Under the pieces are notes generated by a model. It saw only the letters and a program-made list of their open reading frames with translations. It had not been told where the DNA came from and searched no databases. Both the position numbers and the translations under genes were made by a program. A stretch of 44,521 nt of DNA from Chloroflexota bacterium (GTDB taxonomy: Bacteria > Chloroflexota > Anaerolineae > UBA4142 > SHND01): positions 1 through 44,521 of the forward strand of contig SHND01000076.1 of NCBI GenBank assembly GCA_004295045.1, in the 5' to 3' direction. This document shows, in pieces, positions 7,212-14,269 of the stretch (the first letter of the stretch is position 1; every line of letters begins with the position of its first letter).

Positions 7212-7239
7212 TTGACACGCCCCATTAGTATGCTATAGT
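7212..7239 (+). promoter_or_regulatory. Promoter TTGACA-16-TATAGT before the lysW leader
   Basis: A consensus -35 TTGACA at 7212-7217 and a -10 TATAGT at 7234-7239 are 16 bases apart. The predicted start is near 7246. It is the only strong promoter upstream of the lysW-lysX-lysY-lysZ genes. Confidence 0.75.
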
Positions 7240-7244
7240 ACGCG

Positions 7245-7385
7245 ATGAATTCTACGCGCGTGGGAAAGTATTTTTCGGCGCACAATAATTTTCTAACGCG
7301 CGTAACTGTCGTGATGCAATCCGATTTACCTGATTCGACCATAGACCGATTCAACGTCTACATTTCTATCAGCCCTCACCAATGA
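7245..7385 (+). CDS. Candidate 46-aa leader peptide upstream of lysW
   Basis: An ATG lies five bases after the -10 box and opens a 46-codon frame (MNSTRVGKYFSAHNNF at its start). Its stop codon falls in the loop of the terminator hairpin at 7368-7404. That geometry is what a translation-coupled attenuator would need, but there is no run of Lys or Arg codons, so classical attenuation by lysine or arginine starvation is not clearly supported. It may also be an untranslated leader or a small RNA. Confidence 0.4.
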   Translation: MNSTRVGKYFSAHNNFLTRVTVVMQSDLPDSTIDRFNVYISISPHQ

Positions 7386-7409
7386 CGGTTTGGCGGGGGC
7401 TGATTTTTT
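7368..7409 (+). terminator. Terminator or attenuator hairpin in the lysW leader
   Basis: The outer stem ATCAGCCC (7368-7375) pairs with GGGCTGAT (7397-7404). An inner CCAA/TTGG pairing and six T residues (7404-7409) follow the usual terminator layout. It lies about 160 bases after the promoter and 70 bases before lysW, so transcripts into the operon must read through it. Confidence 0.7.
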
Positions 7410-7416
7410 GTTTCCC

Positions 7417-7468
7417 GTAGTAACGAATTCATTCGTTGCCCGCGCGGGACGAATGAATTCGTTACTAC
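7417..7468. repeat. 20-bp perfect palindromic hairpin (REP/MITE-like)
   Basis: Positions 7417-7436 (GTAGTAACGAATTCATTCGT) are exactly complementary to 7449-7468 around a 12-base GC-rich loop. It sits between the leader terminator and lysW. An analogous but different palindrome is found at 15673-15710. It has no coding content. Confidence 0.85.
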
Positions 7469-7477
7469 CTTAATGCC

Positions 7478-7642
7478 ATGTCCACCCACTGTCCCGAATG
7501 TGAAGCCACCATTACGCTGGAAAAGCCGCTGCGCGGGGAAATCATCGTTTGTCCCGACTGCGGCGCAGAACTCGAAGTTGTGAGCGAGAATCCGCTGGAA
7601 CTAGATCTCGCGCCGCAAGAAGAAGAAGATTGGGGAGAATAG
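7478..7642 (+). CDS. lysW: LysW, amino-group carrier protein
   Basis: This 54-aa acidic carrier binds intermediates of lysine biosynthesis through the side chain of its C-terminal glutamate. The sequence shows the zinc ribbon cysteines C5, C8, C25 and C28 and the diagnostic C-terminus EEEDWGE, as in all LysW proteins. It is too short for most ORF thresholds. The ATG at 7478 is chosen over 7473, which is out of frame. It heads the lysW-lysX-lysY-lysZ group and is preceded by a leader with a terminator. Confidence 0.95.
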   Translation: MSTHCPECEATITLEKPLRGEIIVCPDCGAELEVVSENPLELDLAPQEEEDWGE

Positions 7643-7717
7643 CGAATGGCGAATGGCAAATAGCAGATTGCAAAATCTGCCGCTTGCCATCTGCTATCTG
7701 CTATCTGCTATCTGCCG
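7643..7717. repeat. Word spacer (GCAAATAGC / CTGCTATCTG words)
   Basis: The lysW-lysX gap contains GGCGAATGGCAAATAGC, an AATGGC/GCCATT-type inverted pairing (GCAGATTTTGC-like centre) and a tandem run of CTGCTAT units immediately before the lysX ATG. The vocabulary matches 31589-31638 and the 3' end of the homocitrate synthase gene. Confidence 0.75.
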
Positions 7718-8587
7718 ATGAAACTTGCCGTTCTCTACTCGCGCGCGCGCGTGGAAGAAAAAATGTTGTTCGAGCTGTTGGACGCGCGCGGCATTGACTT
7801 TGACCGCATTGACGACCGCGACATCGCGTTCGATTTGGGCAATCCTGACGCGTGGCGCAAATACGATGTCGTCCTCGAACGCTGCATCAATCATTCGCGC
7901 GCGTTGTATGCGTTACGCATCTTGAACGATTGGGGGATTCCGACGGTCAACACCGCGCACACTGCCGATGTATGCGGCAACAAATTGGTTACGTCGTCCG
8001 CCTTGTTTCGCGCGGGTGTTCCATCGCCGGTGGTCAAAGTGGCATTCACGCCCGAATCCGCCATCAAAACGATCGAAGAAATGGGCTATCCGGTGATTTT
8101 GAAACCCGCGATTGGTTCATGGGGACGGCTGCTTTCCAAAATCAATGACCGCGACGCCGCCGAAGCGATTCTCGAACACAAAGAAATTCTCGGCTCGTAT
8201 CATCATTCCATTTTTTACATTCAGGAATACATTCGCAAACCGAAACGCGACATCCGCGCGTTCGTCGTCGGCAATGAAACGATTGCGGCGATTTATCGCG
8301 CGTCCGAACACTGGATTACCAACACCGCTCGCGGCGGCGAAGCGACCAACTGCCCCGTCACGCCCGAATTGAATGAAATTTGTGTCGCGGCATCGAACGC
8401 GGTTGGCGGCGGGATTACGGGCGTGGATGTTTTAGAAGACCCCGAACGCGGTTTTCTCATCAACGAAGTGAATTACACGATTGAATTTCGCAACAGCATC
8501 GCGACGACGGGCGTGGACATTCCGAGCAAAATTATTGACTATGTTCTCGCGGTGGGAAGAGGCGAAATCACAAATCCAAAATCATAA
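7718..8587 (+). CDS. lysX: LysX, LysW-aminoadipate ligase
   Basis: An ATP-grasp ligase of the RimK/LysX group, 289 aa, that joins alpha-aminoadipate to the LysW C-terminal glutamate. The ATP-grasp features are VCGNKLVTSSALFRAGVPSP, the nucleotide-binding YPVILKPAIGSWGRL, and the metal-binding end GFLINEVNYTIEFRNS. The lysine (rather than arginine) role is inferred from the homocitrate synthase, homoaconitase and homoisocitrate dehydrogenase genes nearby. The last codons run into the AAATCxCAAATC spacer words. Confidence 0.93.
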   Translation: MKLAVLYSRARVEEKMLFELLDARGIDFDRIDDRDIAFDLGNPDAWRKYDVVLERCINHSRALYALRILNDWGIPTVNTAHTADVCGNKLVTSSALFRAGVPSPVVKVAFTPESAIKTIEEMGYPVILKPAIGSWGRLLSKINDRDAAEAILEHKEILGSYHHSIFYIQEYIRKPKRDIRAFVVGNETIAAIYRASEHWITNTARGGEATNCPVTPELNEICVAASNAVGGGITGVDVLEDPERGFLINEVNYTIEFRNSIATTGVDIPSKIIDYVLAVGRGEITNPKS

Positions 8588-8594
8588 ATCACAA
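8566..8594. repeat. Word spacer (AAATCACAAATCC words)
   Basis: The end of lysX and the short gap to lysY are a run of AAATC(A/C)CAAATCC-like words ending at the lysY ATG. No Shine-Dalgarno site is present. The same words occur in frame in the LuxR gene. Confidence 0.65.
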
Positions 8595-9626
8595 ATGCTT
8601 ACCCTCTCCATCGTCGGCGCGTCCGGCTACACAGGCGGCGAACTTTTACGCCTTCTCATCAAACATCCGCACGTCGAAATTTTTCAGGTCACGTCCGAAT
8701 CGCACGTGGGCGAATACGTGTATCAAACGCATCCGAATTTGCGCGCGCAAACGACATTGCAATACACCGCGCGTTCGGAATTGCAGCCGTGCGATTTATT
8801 ATTCCTCGCGCTGCCGCACGGCGAGGCGCAAAAAAATATTCAACATTATGCGTCGCTCGCGCCGAAAATTATTGATCTCAGCGCGGACTTTCGTTTGCGC
8901 GACGCGGCAAAATACCACGAATGGTATGGCGCACACGCGGACGCGGCGTGGCTCGAAAAATTTGTGTACGGTTTGCCCGAACTGCACCGCGAGGAAATGA
9001 AAGCCGCGTCATACATCAGCGGCGTTGGCTGCAACGCGACGTGCAGCAATCTCGCGTTATTGCCGTTGGTCAAAGCAGGACTGATTGACGAAACGAAACC
9101 CATCATCATTGACGTCAAAGTCGGTTCGAGCGAAGGCGGCAATTCGCCCAACGCGGGTTCGCATCATCCCGAACGTTCGTCGGTCATTCGCACCTACGCG
9201 CCCACGCGCCATCGTCATACCGCCGAAGTGGAGCAAGAATTGAATTTACACAACGTTCACATGACGATTACGTCCGTTGACCTTGTGCGCGGCGCGCTCG
9301 CGGCGGCGCACGTTTTCGTCAACAAAGCGATTACGGAAAAAGATTTGTGGAAAGCGTATCGCAGCGCGTTCCGCGACGAACCCTTTATCCGCATCGTCAA
9401 AGACAAAACGGGCGTTTATCGCGTTCCCGAACCAAAAATTCTCGCGGGTTCAAATTACGCGGACGTTGGTTTTGAACTCGACGAAAAAACGGGGCGCGTC
9501 GTTTCCATCTGCGCGATTGATAATCTGATGAAGGGCGCGGCGGGCAGCGCGGTACAAAGTATGAATGTGATGTGCGGATTTGAGGAGCGGATGGGGCTGG
9601 AGTTTTCGGGGCTGCACCCTATCTGA
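8595..9626 (+). CDS. lysY: LysY (ArgC family), LysW-aminoadipyl phosphate reductase
   Basis: An NADPH-dependent reductase of 343 aa converting the LysW-bound acyl phosphate to the semialdehyde. The N-terminal dinucleotide-binding motif is IVGASGYTGGELLRLL. The catalytic cysteine lies in SGVGCNATCSN, and the conserved active-site segment is RHRHTAEVEQEL. The start at 8595 is chosen to give the family-typical N-terminus; a longer frame begins at 8481 but overlaps lysX. Confidence 0.93.
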   Translation: MLTLSIVGASGYTGGELLRLLIKHPHVEIFQVTSESHVGEYVYQTHPNLRAQTTLQYTARSELQPCDLLFLALPHGEAQKNIQHYASLAPKIIDLSADFRLRDAAKYHEWYGAHADAAWLEKFVYGLPELHREEMKAASYISGVGCNATCSNLALLPLVKAGLIDETKPIIIDVKVGSSEGGNSPNAGSHHPERSSVIRTYAPTRHRHTAEVEQELNLHNVHMTITSVDLVRGALAAAHVFVNKAITEKDLWKAYRSAFRDEPFIRIVKDKTGVYRVPEPKILAGSNYADVGFELDEKTGRVVSICAIDNLMKGAAGSAVQSMNVMCGFEERMGLEFSGLHPI

Positions 9627-9660
9627 TTTTAGAATTTCGATTTTCGATTTTCGATTGAGG
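9627..9660. repeat. Word spacer (GATTTTCGATTTTCG words)
   Basis: A run of TTTCGATTTTCGATTTTCGA lies between lysY and the four-helix-bundle gene. Its complement (CGAAAATCGAAAATC) occurs at 10036-10068 at the other end of that gene, so the gene is bracketed by inverted copies of the word array. Confidence 0.75.
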
Positions 9661-9669
9661 AGGCAAATT

Positions 9670-10071
9670 ATGGCGAGCATCAGTGAAGAGACGATGAAGA
9701 AACGCACAAAGCAATTTGCGTTGCGAACGATTCAACTGTGCGAATCGCTTCCCGAAACGCGCACGGGACGCGTGATTGCAAATCAGCTTTTGCGTTCGGG
9801 AACATCAGTGGGTGCAAACTATCGCGCGGCGTGCCGCGCGCGCTCGTCGCCAGATTTCGTCAGCAAAATTGGAATCACTTTGGAAGAGTCCGATGAATCA
9901 GCGTATTGGATGGAGTTGATTGTTGAAGCGAACTTGATACCAGAATCTCGTGTTTCCAACCTACTGCAAGAAGCCGATGAACTCACCGCGATTTTCAATG
10001 CCTCGCACAAAACGGCTAACCTGAATTTGCGCGAAGTCAATCGAAAATCGAAAATCGAAAATCGAAAATGA
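9670..10071 (+). CDS. Four-helix bundle protein (23S rRNA-intervening-sequence type)
   Basis: A 133-aa protein of the TIGR02436 four-helix-bundle family, first seen encoded in 23S rRNA intervening sequences. Typical elements are RTIQLCESLPETR, QLLRSGTSVGANYRAACRARS, LEESDESAYWMELI and LLQEADELTAIFNAS. The function is unknown. A strong SD site (GAGGAGG) precedes ATG 9670. The last ~10 codons are written by the CGAAAATC word array, which also supplies an ATGA overlap with lysZ. Its place inside the lysine operon is odd. Confidence 0.88.
   Translation: MASISEETMKKRTKQFALRTIQLCESLPETRTGRVIANQLLRSGTSVGANYRAACRARSSPDFVSKIGITLEESDESAYWMELIVEANLIPESRVSNLLQEADELTAIFNASHKTANLNLREVNRKSKIENRK
10036..10068. 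repeat. Word array CGAAAATCGAAAATC inside the gene end
   Basis: Four near-perfect AATCGAAA units encode the C-terminus of the four-helix-bundle protein and end at the lysZ start codon. They are the inverted counterpart of 9627-9660. Confidence 0.8.
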
Positions 10072-10871
10072 TAGTGATAAAAATCGGCGGCTCGCGCGGC
10101 ATCAATATGGATTTCGTTTGTGACGACGCGGCGGAATTGTACAAGGCGGGACAAAAAATCATCCTCGTACACGGCGCGGGGAATGAGGCGAACGAACTGG
10201 GCGAAAAAGTGGGCTATCCCGCGAAACACGTCACTTCGCCGCAGGGCTTTTCGTGGCGGTACACCGACCGCCAAACGCTCGAAATTTACACGATGGCGGC
10301 GGTGGGAAAAATCAACACGTTCCTCGTCGAAGCGCTGCAAAAACGCGGCGTGAATGCAATCGGCTTGAGCGGCGTGAGCGGGCGCGTGATGGAAGGGACG
10401 CGCAAAGACGCGGTGCGAATCATCGAGGGCGGCAAGCAAAGAATTTTGCGCGACGATTACACGGGACGCGTGGAAAAAATAAATGCCAAACTGCTTACTG
10501 ACCTACTGAATACCGGTTACTTGCCCGTCATCGCGCCGCTCGCGATTTCGTATCAAGGCGACGCGATGAATGTGGACGGCGACCGCGCGGCGGCGATGAT
10601 TGCTGGCGCGGTGGACGCGGAAAAATTGATTATTCTCACGAACGTCGTCGGGCTGATGAAAAATTTTCCCGACGAGTCATCGCTCATCACGCACATTGAC
10701 AAGAATAAAGTGGAAGCGTCCATTGATTTCGCGGAAGGGCGCATGAAGAAAAAAGTGTTGGGCGCGAGCGAAGCGCTCAAGTTGGACGTGTCGCAAGTGG
10801 TGTTCGCCGATGGACGCATCGAACATCCGATTCAAAACGCGTTAGCAGGCAAAGGAACGGTTATCGAGTAA
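10068..10871 (+). CDS. lysZ: LysZ, LysW-aminoadipate kinase
   Basis: A 267-aa member of the amino acid kinase (acetylglutamate kinase-like) family that phosphorylates LysW-bound aminoadipate. Landmarks are the N-terminal glycine loop MIVIKIGGSRG, ILVHGAGNEANELGEKVG, NVDGDRAAAMIAGAV and the lysine of GRMKKKVLGASEA. It overlaps the preceding gene by four bases (ATGA), so translation is probably coupled. Confidence 0.93.
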   Translation: MIVIKIGGSRGINMDFVCDDAAELYKAGQKIILVHGAGNEANELGEKVGYPAKHVTSPQGFSWRYTDRQTLEIYTMAAVGKINTFLVEALQKRGVNAIGLSGVSGRVMEGTRKDAVRIIEGGKQRILRDDYTGRVEKINAKLLTDLLNTGYLPVIAPLAISYQGDAMNVDGDRAAAMIAGAVDAEKLIILTNVVGLMKNFPDESSLITHIDKNKVEASIDFAEGRMKKKVLGASEALKLDVSQVVFADGRIEHPIQNALAGKGTVIE

Positions 10872-10879
10872 AGGAGCGC

Positions 10880-11314
10880 ATGAAATTGTCAGCGACGACG
10901 ATTTTCTTTTTTCTCGCGGGCATGGCGGTTTTGGGATTCGCGGATTTTTCCATCAAGCAAACATCCGGAAAAATCAGTCCCGCGCTCGGCACGTTGATTT
11001 ATGCCATCGTCGCGATTTTGCCGCCGCTCGTTTGGACGCTTTGGACGCGCACACACGAACCGCTTCTTATCACGCAGGATGGGGTGACGTGGGCAGCCAT
11101 AACCGGCATTGCGTTCGGCGTTTTCACGGGCATTATGTTTTTGCTCTTTTCGCAAGGCGTTAACCTTACCATCGGCTCGCCGGTGGTGCGAATGGGCGGC
11201 ATCGCCGTCGCGGCATTGTTCGGCATCCTCATTTTTCGCGAAGGATTGAATTGGCAATACATCGTCGGCTTTGCACTCGCGGCGCTCGGCATCCTTTTGA
11301 TTGCGACGCGTTGA
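10880..11314 (+). CDS. Half-size DMT/EamA membrane protein
   Basis: A 144-aa protein with four or five hydrophobic helices, equivalent to one half of a DMT-family transporter. The ending IVGFALAALGILLIA is the typical EamA C-terminal helix. Half-size members work as dimers. A Shine-Dalgarno AAAGGAG lies just before ATG 10880, nine bases after lysZ. Export of lysine or an intermediate is conceivable from context only. Confidence 0.8.
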   Translation: MKLSATTIFFFLAGMAVLGFADFSIKQTSGKISPALGTLIYAIVAILPPLVWTLWTRTHEPLLITQDGVTWAAITGIAFGVFTGIMFLLFSQGVNLTIGSPVVRMGGIAVAALFGILIFREGLNWQYIVGFALAALGILLIATR

Positions 11315-11357
11315 GTCAAGCATCCAGCGCGACAACAATCGAACCGTTGAATCACAT

Positions 11358-12008
11358 ATGAGCAAACGCGCGCCGACTGTTTATGCGTTTATGGATGAGA
11401 GTGGGGACCTGGGCGGCGCGCTCGAATTCGGCGCATCGCCACACTTTATTGTCGCAATGCTCGAGACAACGGAACCTGAATTTGTACACGATGAGTTGAA
11501 AAAGTTACGCTTCAAATTGAATTTGCCACAAGCGTTCGAGTTCCGTTACCACGATACTCAAATGCCATGGGCGCGCGCAGAATTTTTCAAATTGTTTCGT
11601 TCGCTTGATGTGCGCGTCCGCGCCGCGCTGATTGACAAGGCGCAACTTGGTAAAGATTTTGTGTTTGGACAACATGCTCTTTACAAGCTTGCCGTAGGAG
11701 GATTGGTCTTGCGCGCATCGCCCACCGAATTATCGGATGCGGTATTGGTGATGGATGGGAAACGTGGCGCGCCGACGAATGATTTGTTAGTGGCGCTGCG
11801 TCAACACTTGAGCCGTTTATACGAAAAGCATCAACGCCCGCGCGCTTTTTCAAGAATAGTAGTATGTGCCGCTAGAGCCGAAGATGGGTTGCAATTTGCC
11901 GATATGGTTGCGGGTGTTTTAGCAGAACGCTTTGAACACGGCGAATCGGTGCATGACCAAGATGTGGATTCAAAATTGGTAGATTTGTGGGAATATTCAG
12001 AGGAATAA
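11358..12008 (+). CDS. DUF3800 protein, copy A
   Basis: A 216-aa DUF3800 protein. The family hallmark FMDESGD is at residues 11-17 and the C-terminal GLQFADMVAG motif is present. The acidic residues suggest an RNase H-like metal-dependent fold, but the function of the family is not established. The ATG at 11358 is chosen because copy B aligns exactly from this residue, although the upstream bases lack a clear SD site. It is followed immediately by structured element A. About half of the residues match copy B with no gaps, while the first 52 bases differ at only one position. Confidence 0.88.
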   Translation: MSKRAPTVYAFMDESGDLGGALEFGASPHFIVAMLETTEPEFVHDELKKLRFKLNLPQAFEFRYHDTQMPWARAEFFKLFRSLDVRVRAALIDKAQLGKDFVFGQHALYKLAVGGLVLRASPTELSDAVLVMDGKRGAPTNDLLVALRQHLSRLYEKHQRPRAFSRIVVCAARAEDGLQFADMVAGVLAERFEHGESVHDQDVDSKLVDLWEYSEE

Positions 12009-12163
12009 AACACCCCCACCTATCCCGCGCGATTTGCATCCGCAGGAAAGCCGCCAGTATGGTCATCTCTTGCGAGAGCCAGCAGAGGGCGACCTTGTCA
12101 GTGGGGGCGGGTAAAACGGTTTGACCGTTTTATTTCTGGATGCCCTTTCGAGCTTCCGTCTTG
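12009..12163 (+). ncRNA. DUF3800-associated structured RNA candidate, copy A
   Basis: The element starts at the stop codon of copy A. Predicted pairings are: P1, CCCCCAC (12013-12019) with GTGGGGG (12101-12107); P2, around 12024-12028 with 12042-12046 (one C-A mismatch); P3, a long arm around GCC/GGC enclosing CTCT-TGCG-AGAG; and P4, TAAAACGGT-TTG-ACCGTTTTA (12112-12132). A ~30-base 3' tail (12133-12163) is identical to copy B. Compared with copy B, P2 changes an A-T pair to G-C and P3 is enlarged, which supports RNA folding. Several structured RNA motifs have been reported next to DUF3800 genes. Which one, if any, this is needs a covariance search. Confidence 0.75.
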
Positions 12164-12180
12164 CATTTATTGTATCACAC

Positions 12181-12831
12181 ATGAGCAAACGCGCGCCGAC
12201 CGTTTATGCGTTTATGGATGAGAGTGGGGACCCCGGACGAGACATTCGTCGCGGCGCATCTCGACATTTTGTTTTGGTTCTAGTTGAAACGACAGAACCA
12301 GATACTTTGCGCGATGAATTAGAGCGCTTGCGTCTCGCGCTCAATCTCCACGAACAGTTCGAGTTTCATTATCACAGCACCCGTTCCGTCGAACGCCGCG
12401 CCGCGTTCTTTGTTTTGCTCCGCGCGTTGAATCTGAAAGTTCGGGCTGCGATAATTGACAAGAACCATTTGCCACAAAGTTTCTCGGCATTTGATACAGA
12501 ATTGTACGCGTTTGCGGTAGGCGAGCTTGTTACGCGCGCAGAGCCGAATGACTTGGAGGAAGCAATCCTCATAGTGGATGGAGAACGCGGGGAAACAACC
12601 GAAAAAACAATAGCGGGAATTCGGAAACATCTGTCGCGCTTGTATGAATCACGCGCGCGCGTTCGCGCCTTCAAAAAGTTAATTGCGCGCAATTCGGAAA
12701 CGGAAGCGGGACTACAATTTGCCGATATGGTTGTGGGAGCGTTAGCGGAACGTGCCGTTCATGGAGAATCGCCTTACGACGACTACGTGGATTCAAAACT
12801 CGTGGATTTGTGGTGGTACCCGGAGAAATAA
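12181..12831 (+). CDS. DUF3800 protein, copy B
   Basis: This 216-aa paralogue of copy A, ungapped relative to it, has the same FMDESGD motif (residues 11-17) and GLQFADMVVGALAER near the C-terminus. The ATG at 12181 follows directly on a TATTGTATCACAC segment that is also found after element B, so it may contain the promoter. It lies between the two structured RNA elements. The bodies of the two genes have diverged widely while their first 17 codons and the downstream RNAs are almost unchanged. Confidence 0.88.
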   Translation: MSKRAPTVYAFMDESGDPGRDIRRGASRHFVLVLVETTEPDTLRDELERLRLALNLHEQFEFHYHSTRSVERRAAFFVLLRALNLKVRAAIIDKNHLPQSFSAFDTELYAFAVGELVTRAEPNDLEEAILIVDGERGETTEKTIAGIRKHLSRLYESRARVRAFKKLIARNSETEAGLQFADMVVGALAERAVHGESPYDDYVDSKLVDLWWYPEK

Positions 12832-12956
12832 AACACCCCCACCTATCCTACGCTCCTGCATGTAGGAAAGCCGCCCAGAGGGCGACCGTGTCGGTGGGGG
12901 CGGGTAAAACGGTTTGACCGTTTTATTTCTGGATGCCCTTTCGAGCTTCCGTCTTG
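12832..12956 (+). ncRNA. DUF3800-associated structured RNA candidate, copy B
   Basis: This is a shorter version of element A. P1 is CACCCCCAC (12834-12842) with GTGGGGG (12894-12900). P2 is CCTAC (12847-12851) with GTAGG (12862-12866). P3 is CGCCC-AGA-GGGCG (12872-12884). P4 is TAAAACGGT-TTG-ACCGTTTTA (12905-12925). The single-stranded AGGAAAGCC before P3 and GCGACC after it are shared with copy A, as is the whole region from P1's 3' strand to the CTTG at about 12955. No gene directly follows. Confidence 0.75.
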
Positions 12957-13002
12957 ATCTATTGTATCACACCCGCGCAACTCGCGGCGCGGAATCGTAC
13001 AC

Positions 13003-13072
13003 GAGTAGACAAGTAGTCAGGTAGACATGCTCACACCTGTTTCCTTGTTTCCTTGTCTACCAATCTACCTTT
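13003..13072. repeat. Word spacer (GTAGACAAG / CCTTGTTTCC) with inverted arms
   Basis: The left part reads GTAGACAAGTAGTCAGGTAGAC and the right part TTTCCTTGTTTCCTTGTCTACC, so the two ends can pair through GGTAGACAAG-type words. It ends four bases before the lysJ ATG. Confidence 0.75.
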
Positions 13073-13075
13073 CAC

Positions 13076-14269
13076 ATGAACACACAACAAATTATCGAAA
13101 CCGAATCGAAATACACCAGCGGCGTGTACACCAAGCGCCCCGTCGCGATTGTGCGCGGACATGGCGCGCGCTTGTGGGACAGCGATGGCAAAGAATACAT
13201 TGATTGCGTCGGCGGACAGGGCAGCGCGAATATCGGACACACGCATCCGAAGGTGGTGAACGCGATTGCAGAACAAGCCGCGCGTTTGGGCGTCGCCACC
13301 GAAGTTTTTTACAATGACCAGCGCGCTATGCTCGAAGAAAAACTCGTTCAGATTTCGCCCCCGCTTGCGAAAATCAATCGCGTCTTTCTCGCCAATTCGG
13401 GAACGGAAGCGAATGAAGGTTCGCTCAAATTCGCGCGTTATCATACGGGACGCACCGAGATTGTTTCCATGATGCGCGGGTTTCACGGACGCTCGTTCGG
13501 TTCGCTCAGCGCGACGTGGGAACCAAAATACCGCGAGCCGTTCGCGCCGCTCGTGCCCGGTTTCAAATTTATACCCTATGACAATTTAGAAAAAGCCGCG
13601 CAGACGATTGACGAAAATACAGCGGCGGTGATTTTGGAAATCGTGCAAGGCGAGGGGGGGGTGAGACCGGGCTCGCGCGAATTTATTCAAGGCATCGCAA
13701 AACTCGCGCACGAACGCGGCGCAGTGGTGATTCTCGACGAAATTCAAACGGGCTTTGGGCGCACCGGCAAAATGTTCGCGGCGGAACATTACGACATCGA
13801 ACCCGATTTCATCAGCGTCGCCAAATCCATCGCGGGCGGTTTGCCGATGGGCGCGGTTCTCATTTCCAAACGCATTCGCAAACTCGAACCGCAAATTCAC
13901 GGCAACACATTCGGCGGCAATCCATTGATTTGCGCGTCCGCGAACGCAACGCTTCAAGTGATACAGGAAGAAAATTTGCCGCAGCGCGCGGCGGAACTGG
14001 GCGAGTACGCGCTCGGACGATTGAAACGCATAGAGTCGCCACTAATACGCGAGGCGCGCGGTTTGGGCTTGATGCTCGGCGTCGAACTCAAAGTCAAGGT
14101 CACGCCGATTCTGCAAGCGTTGATGGAACGCGGCGTCTTTGCGCTACCCGCCGGTCCAAATGTTTTGCGAATGTTACCGCCGCTCGTGATCGAAAAAGAC
14201 GAATTGGATACGGCGATTGAGGCGATTGAAAGTGTGTTGGCGGAACAGGAAAGGCAAGTAGAAAGGTAG
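13076..14269 (+). CDS. lysJ: LysJ-type class III aminotransferase (LysW-aminoadipate semialdehyde)
   Basis: A 397-aa PLP enzyme of the acetylornithine aminotransferase family. Key features are NSGTEANEGSLKFAR, the pyridoxal-binding DEIQTGFGRTGK (D221) and the Schiff-base lysine K250 in SVAKSIAGG. In this context it should convert LysW-bound aminoadipate semialdehyde to LysW-lysine. It may also act in arginine biosynthesis. An eight-G tract lies in frame at 13654-13661. The start codon directly follows a word spacer with no SD site. Confidence 0.88.
   Translation: MNTQQIIETESKYTSGVYTKRPVAIVRGHGARLWDSDGKEYIDCVGGQGSANIGHTHPKVVNAIAEQAARLGVATEVFYNDQRAMLEEKLVQISPPLAKINRVFLANSGTEANEGSLKFARYHTGRTEIVSMMRGFHGRSFGSLSATWEPKYREPFAPLVPGFKFIPYDNLEKAAQTIDENTAAVILEIVQGEGGVRPGSREFIQGIAKLAHERGAVVILDEIQTGFGRTGKMFAAEHYDIEPDFISVAKSIAGGLPMGAVLISKRIRKLEPQIHGNTFGGNPLICASANATLQVIQEENLPQRAAELGEYALGRLKRIESPLIREARGLGLMLGVELKVKVTPILQALMERGVFALPAGPNVLRMLPPLVIEKDELDTAIEAIESVLAEQERQVER
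13654..13661 (+). repeat. G8 homopolymer inside lysJ
   Basis: Eight consecutive G residues encode part of EGGV in the LysJ gene. A one-base slip would truncate the protein. Longer G tracts occur in the homoisocitrate dehydrogenase and LysK genes. Confidence 0.9.

Noticed and set aside
7246..7404. Lysine riboswitch upstream of lysW
   Set aside because: The length is similar, but the conserved lysine-riboswitch core (AGAGGCGC-type 5' segment) is absent.
12176..12180. Clear promoter directly before DUF3800 copy B
   Set aside because: TATTGTATCACAC is suggestive and shared with the end of copy B's element, but no acceptable -35 is found at 16-18 bases.
12009..12956. CRISPR-like interpretation of the two repeated elements
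   Set aside because: Only two copies exist, they are 800 bases apart with a gene between, and they differ by hairpin-arm length; no spacer array or cas gene is seen.
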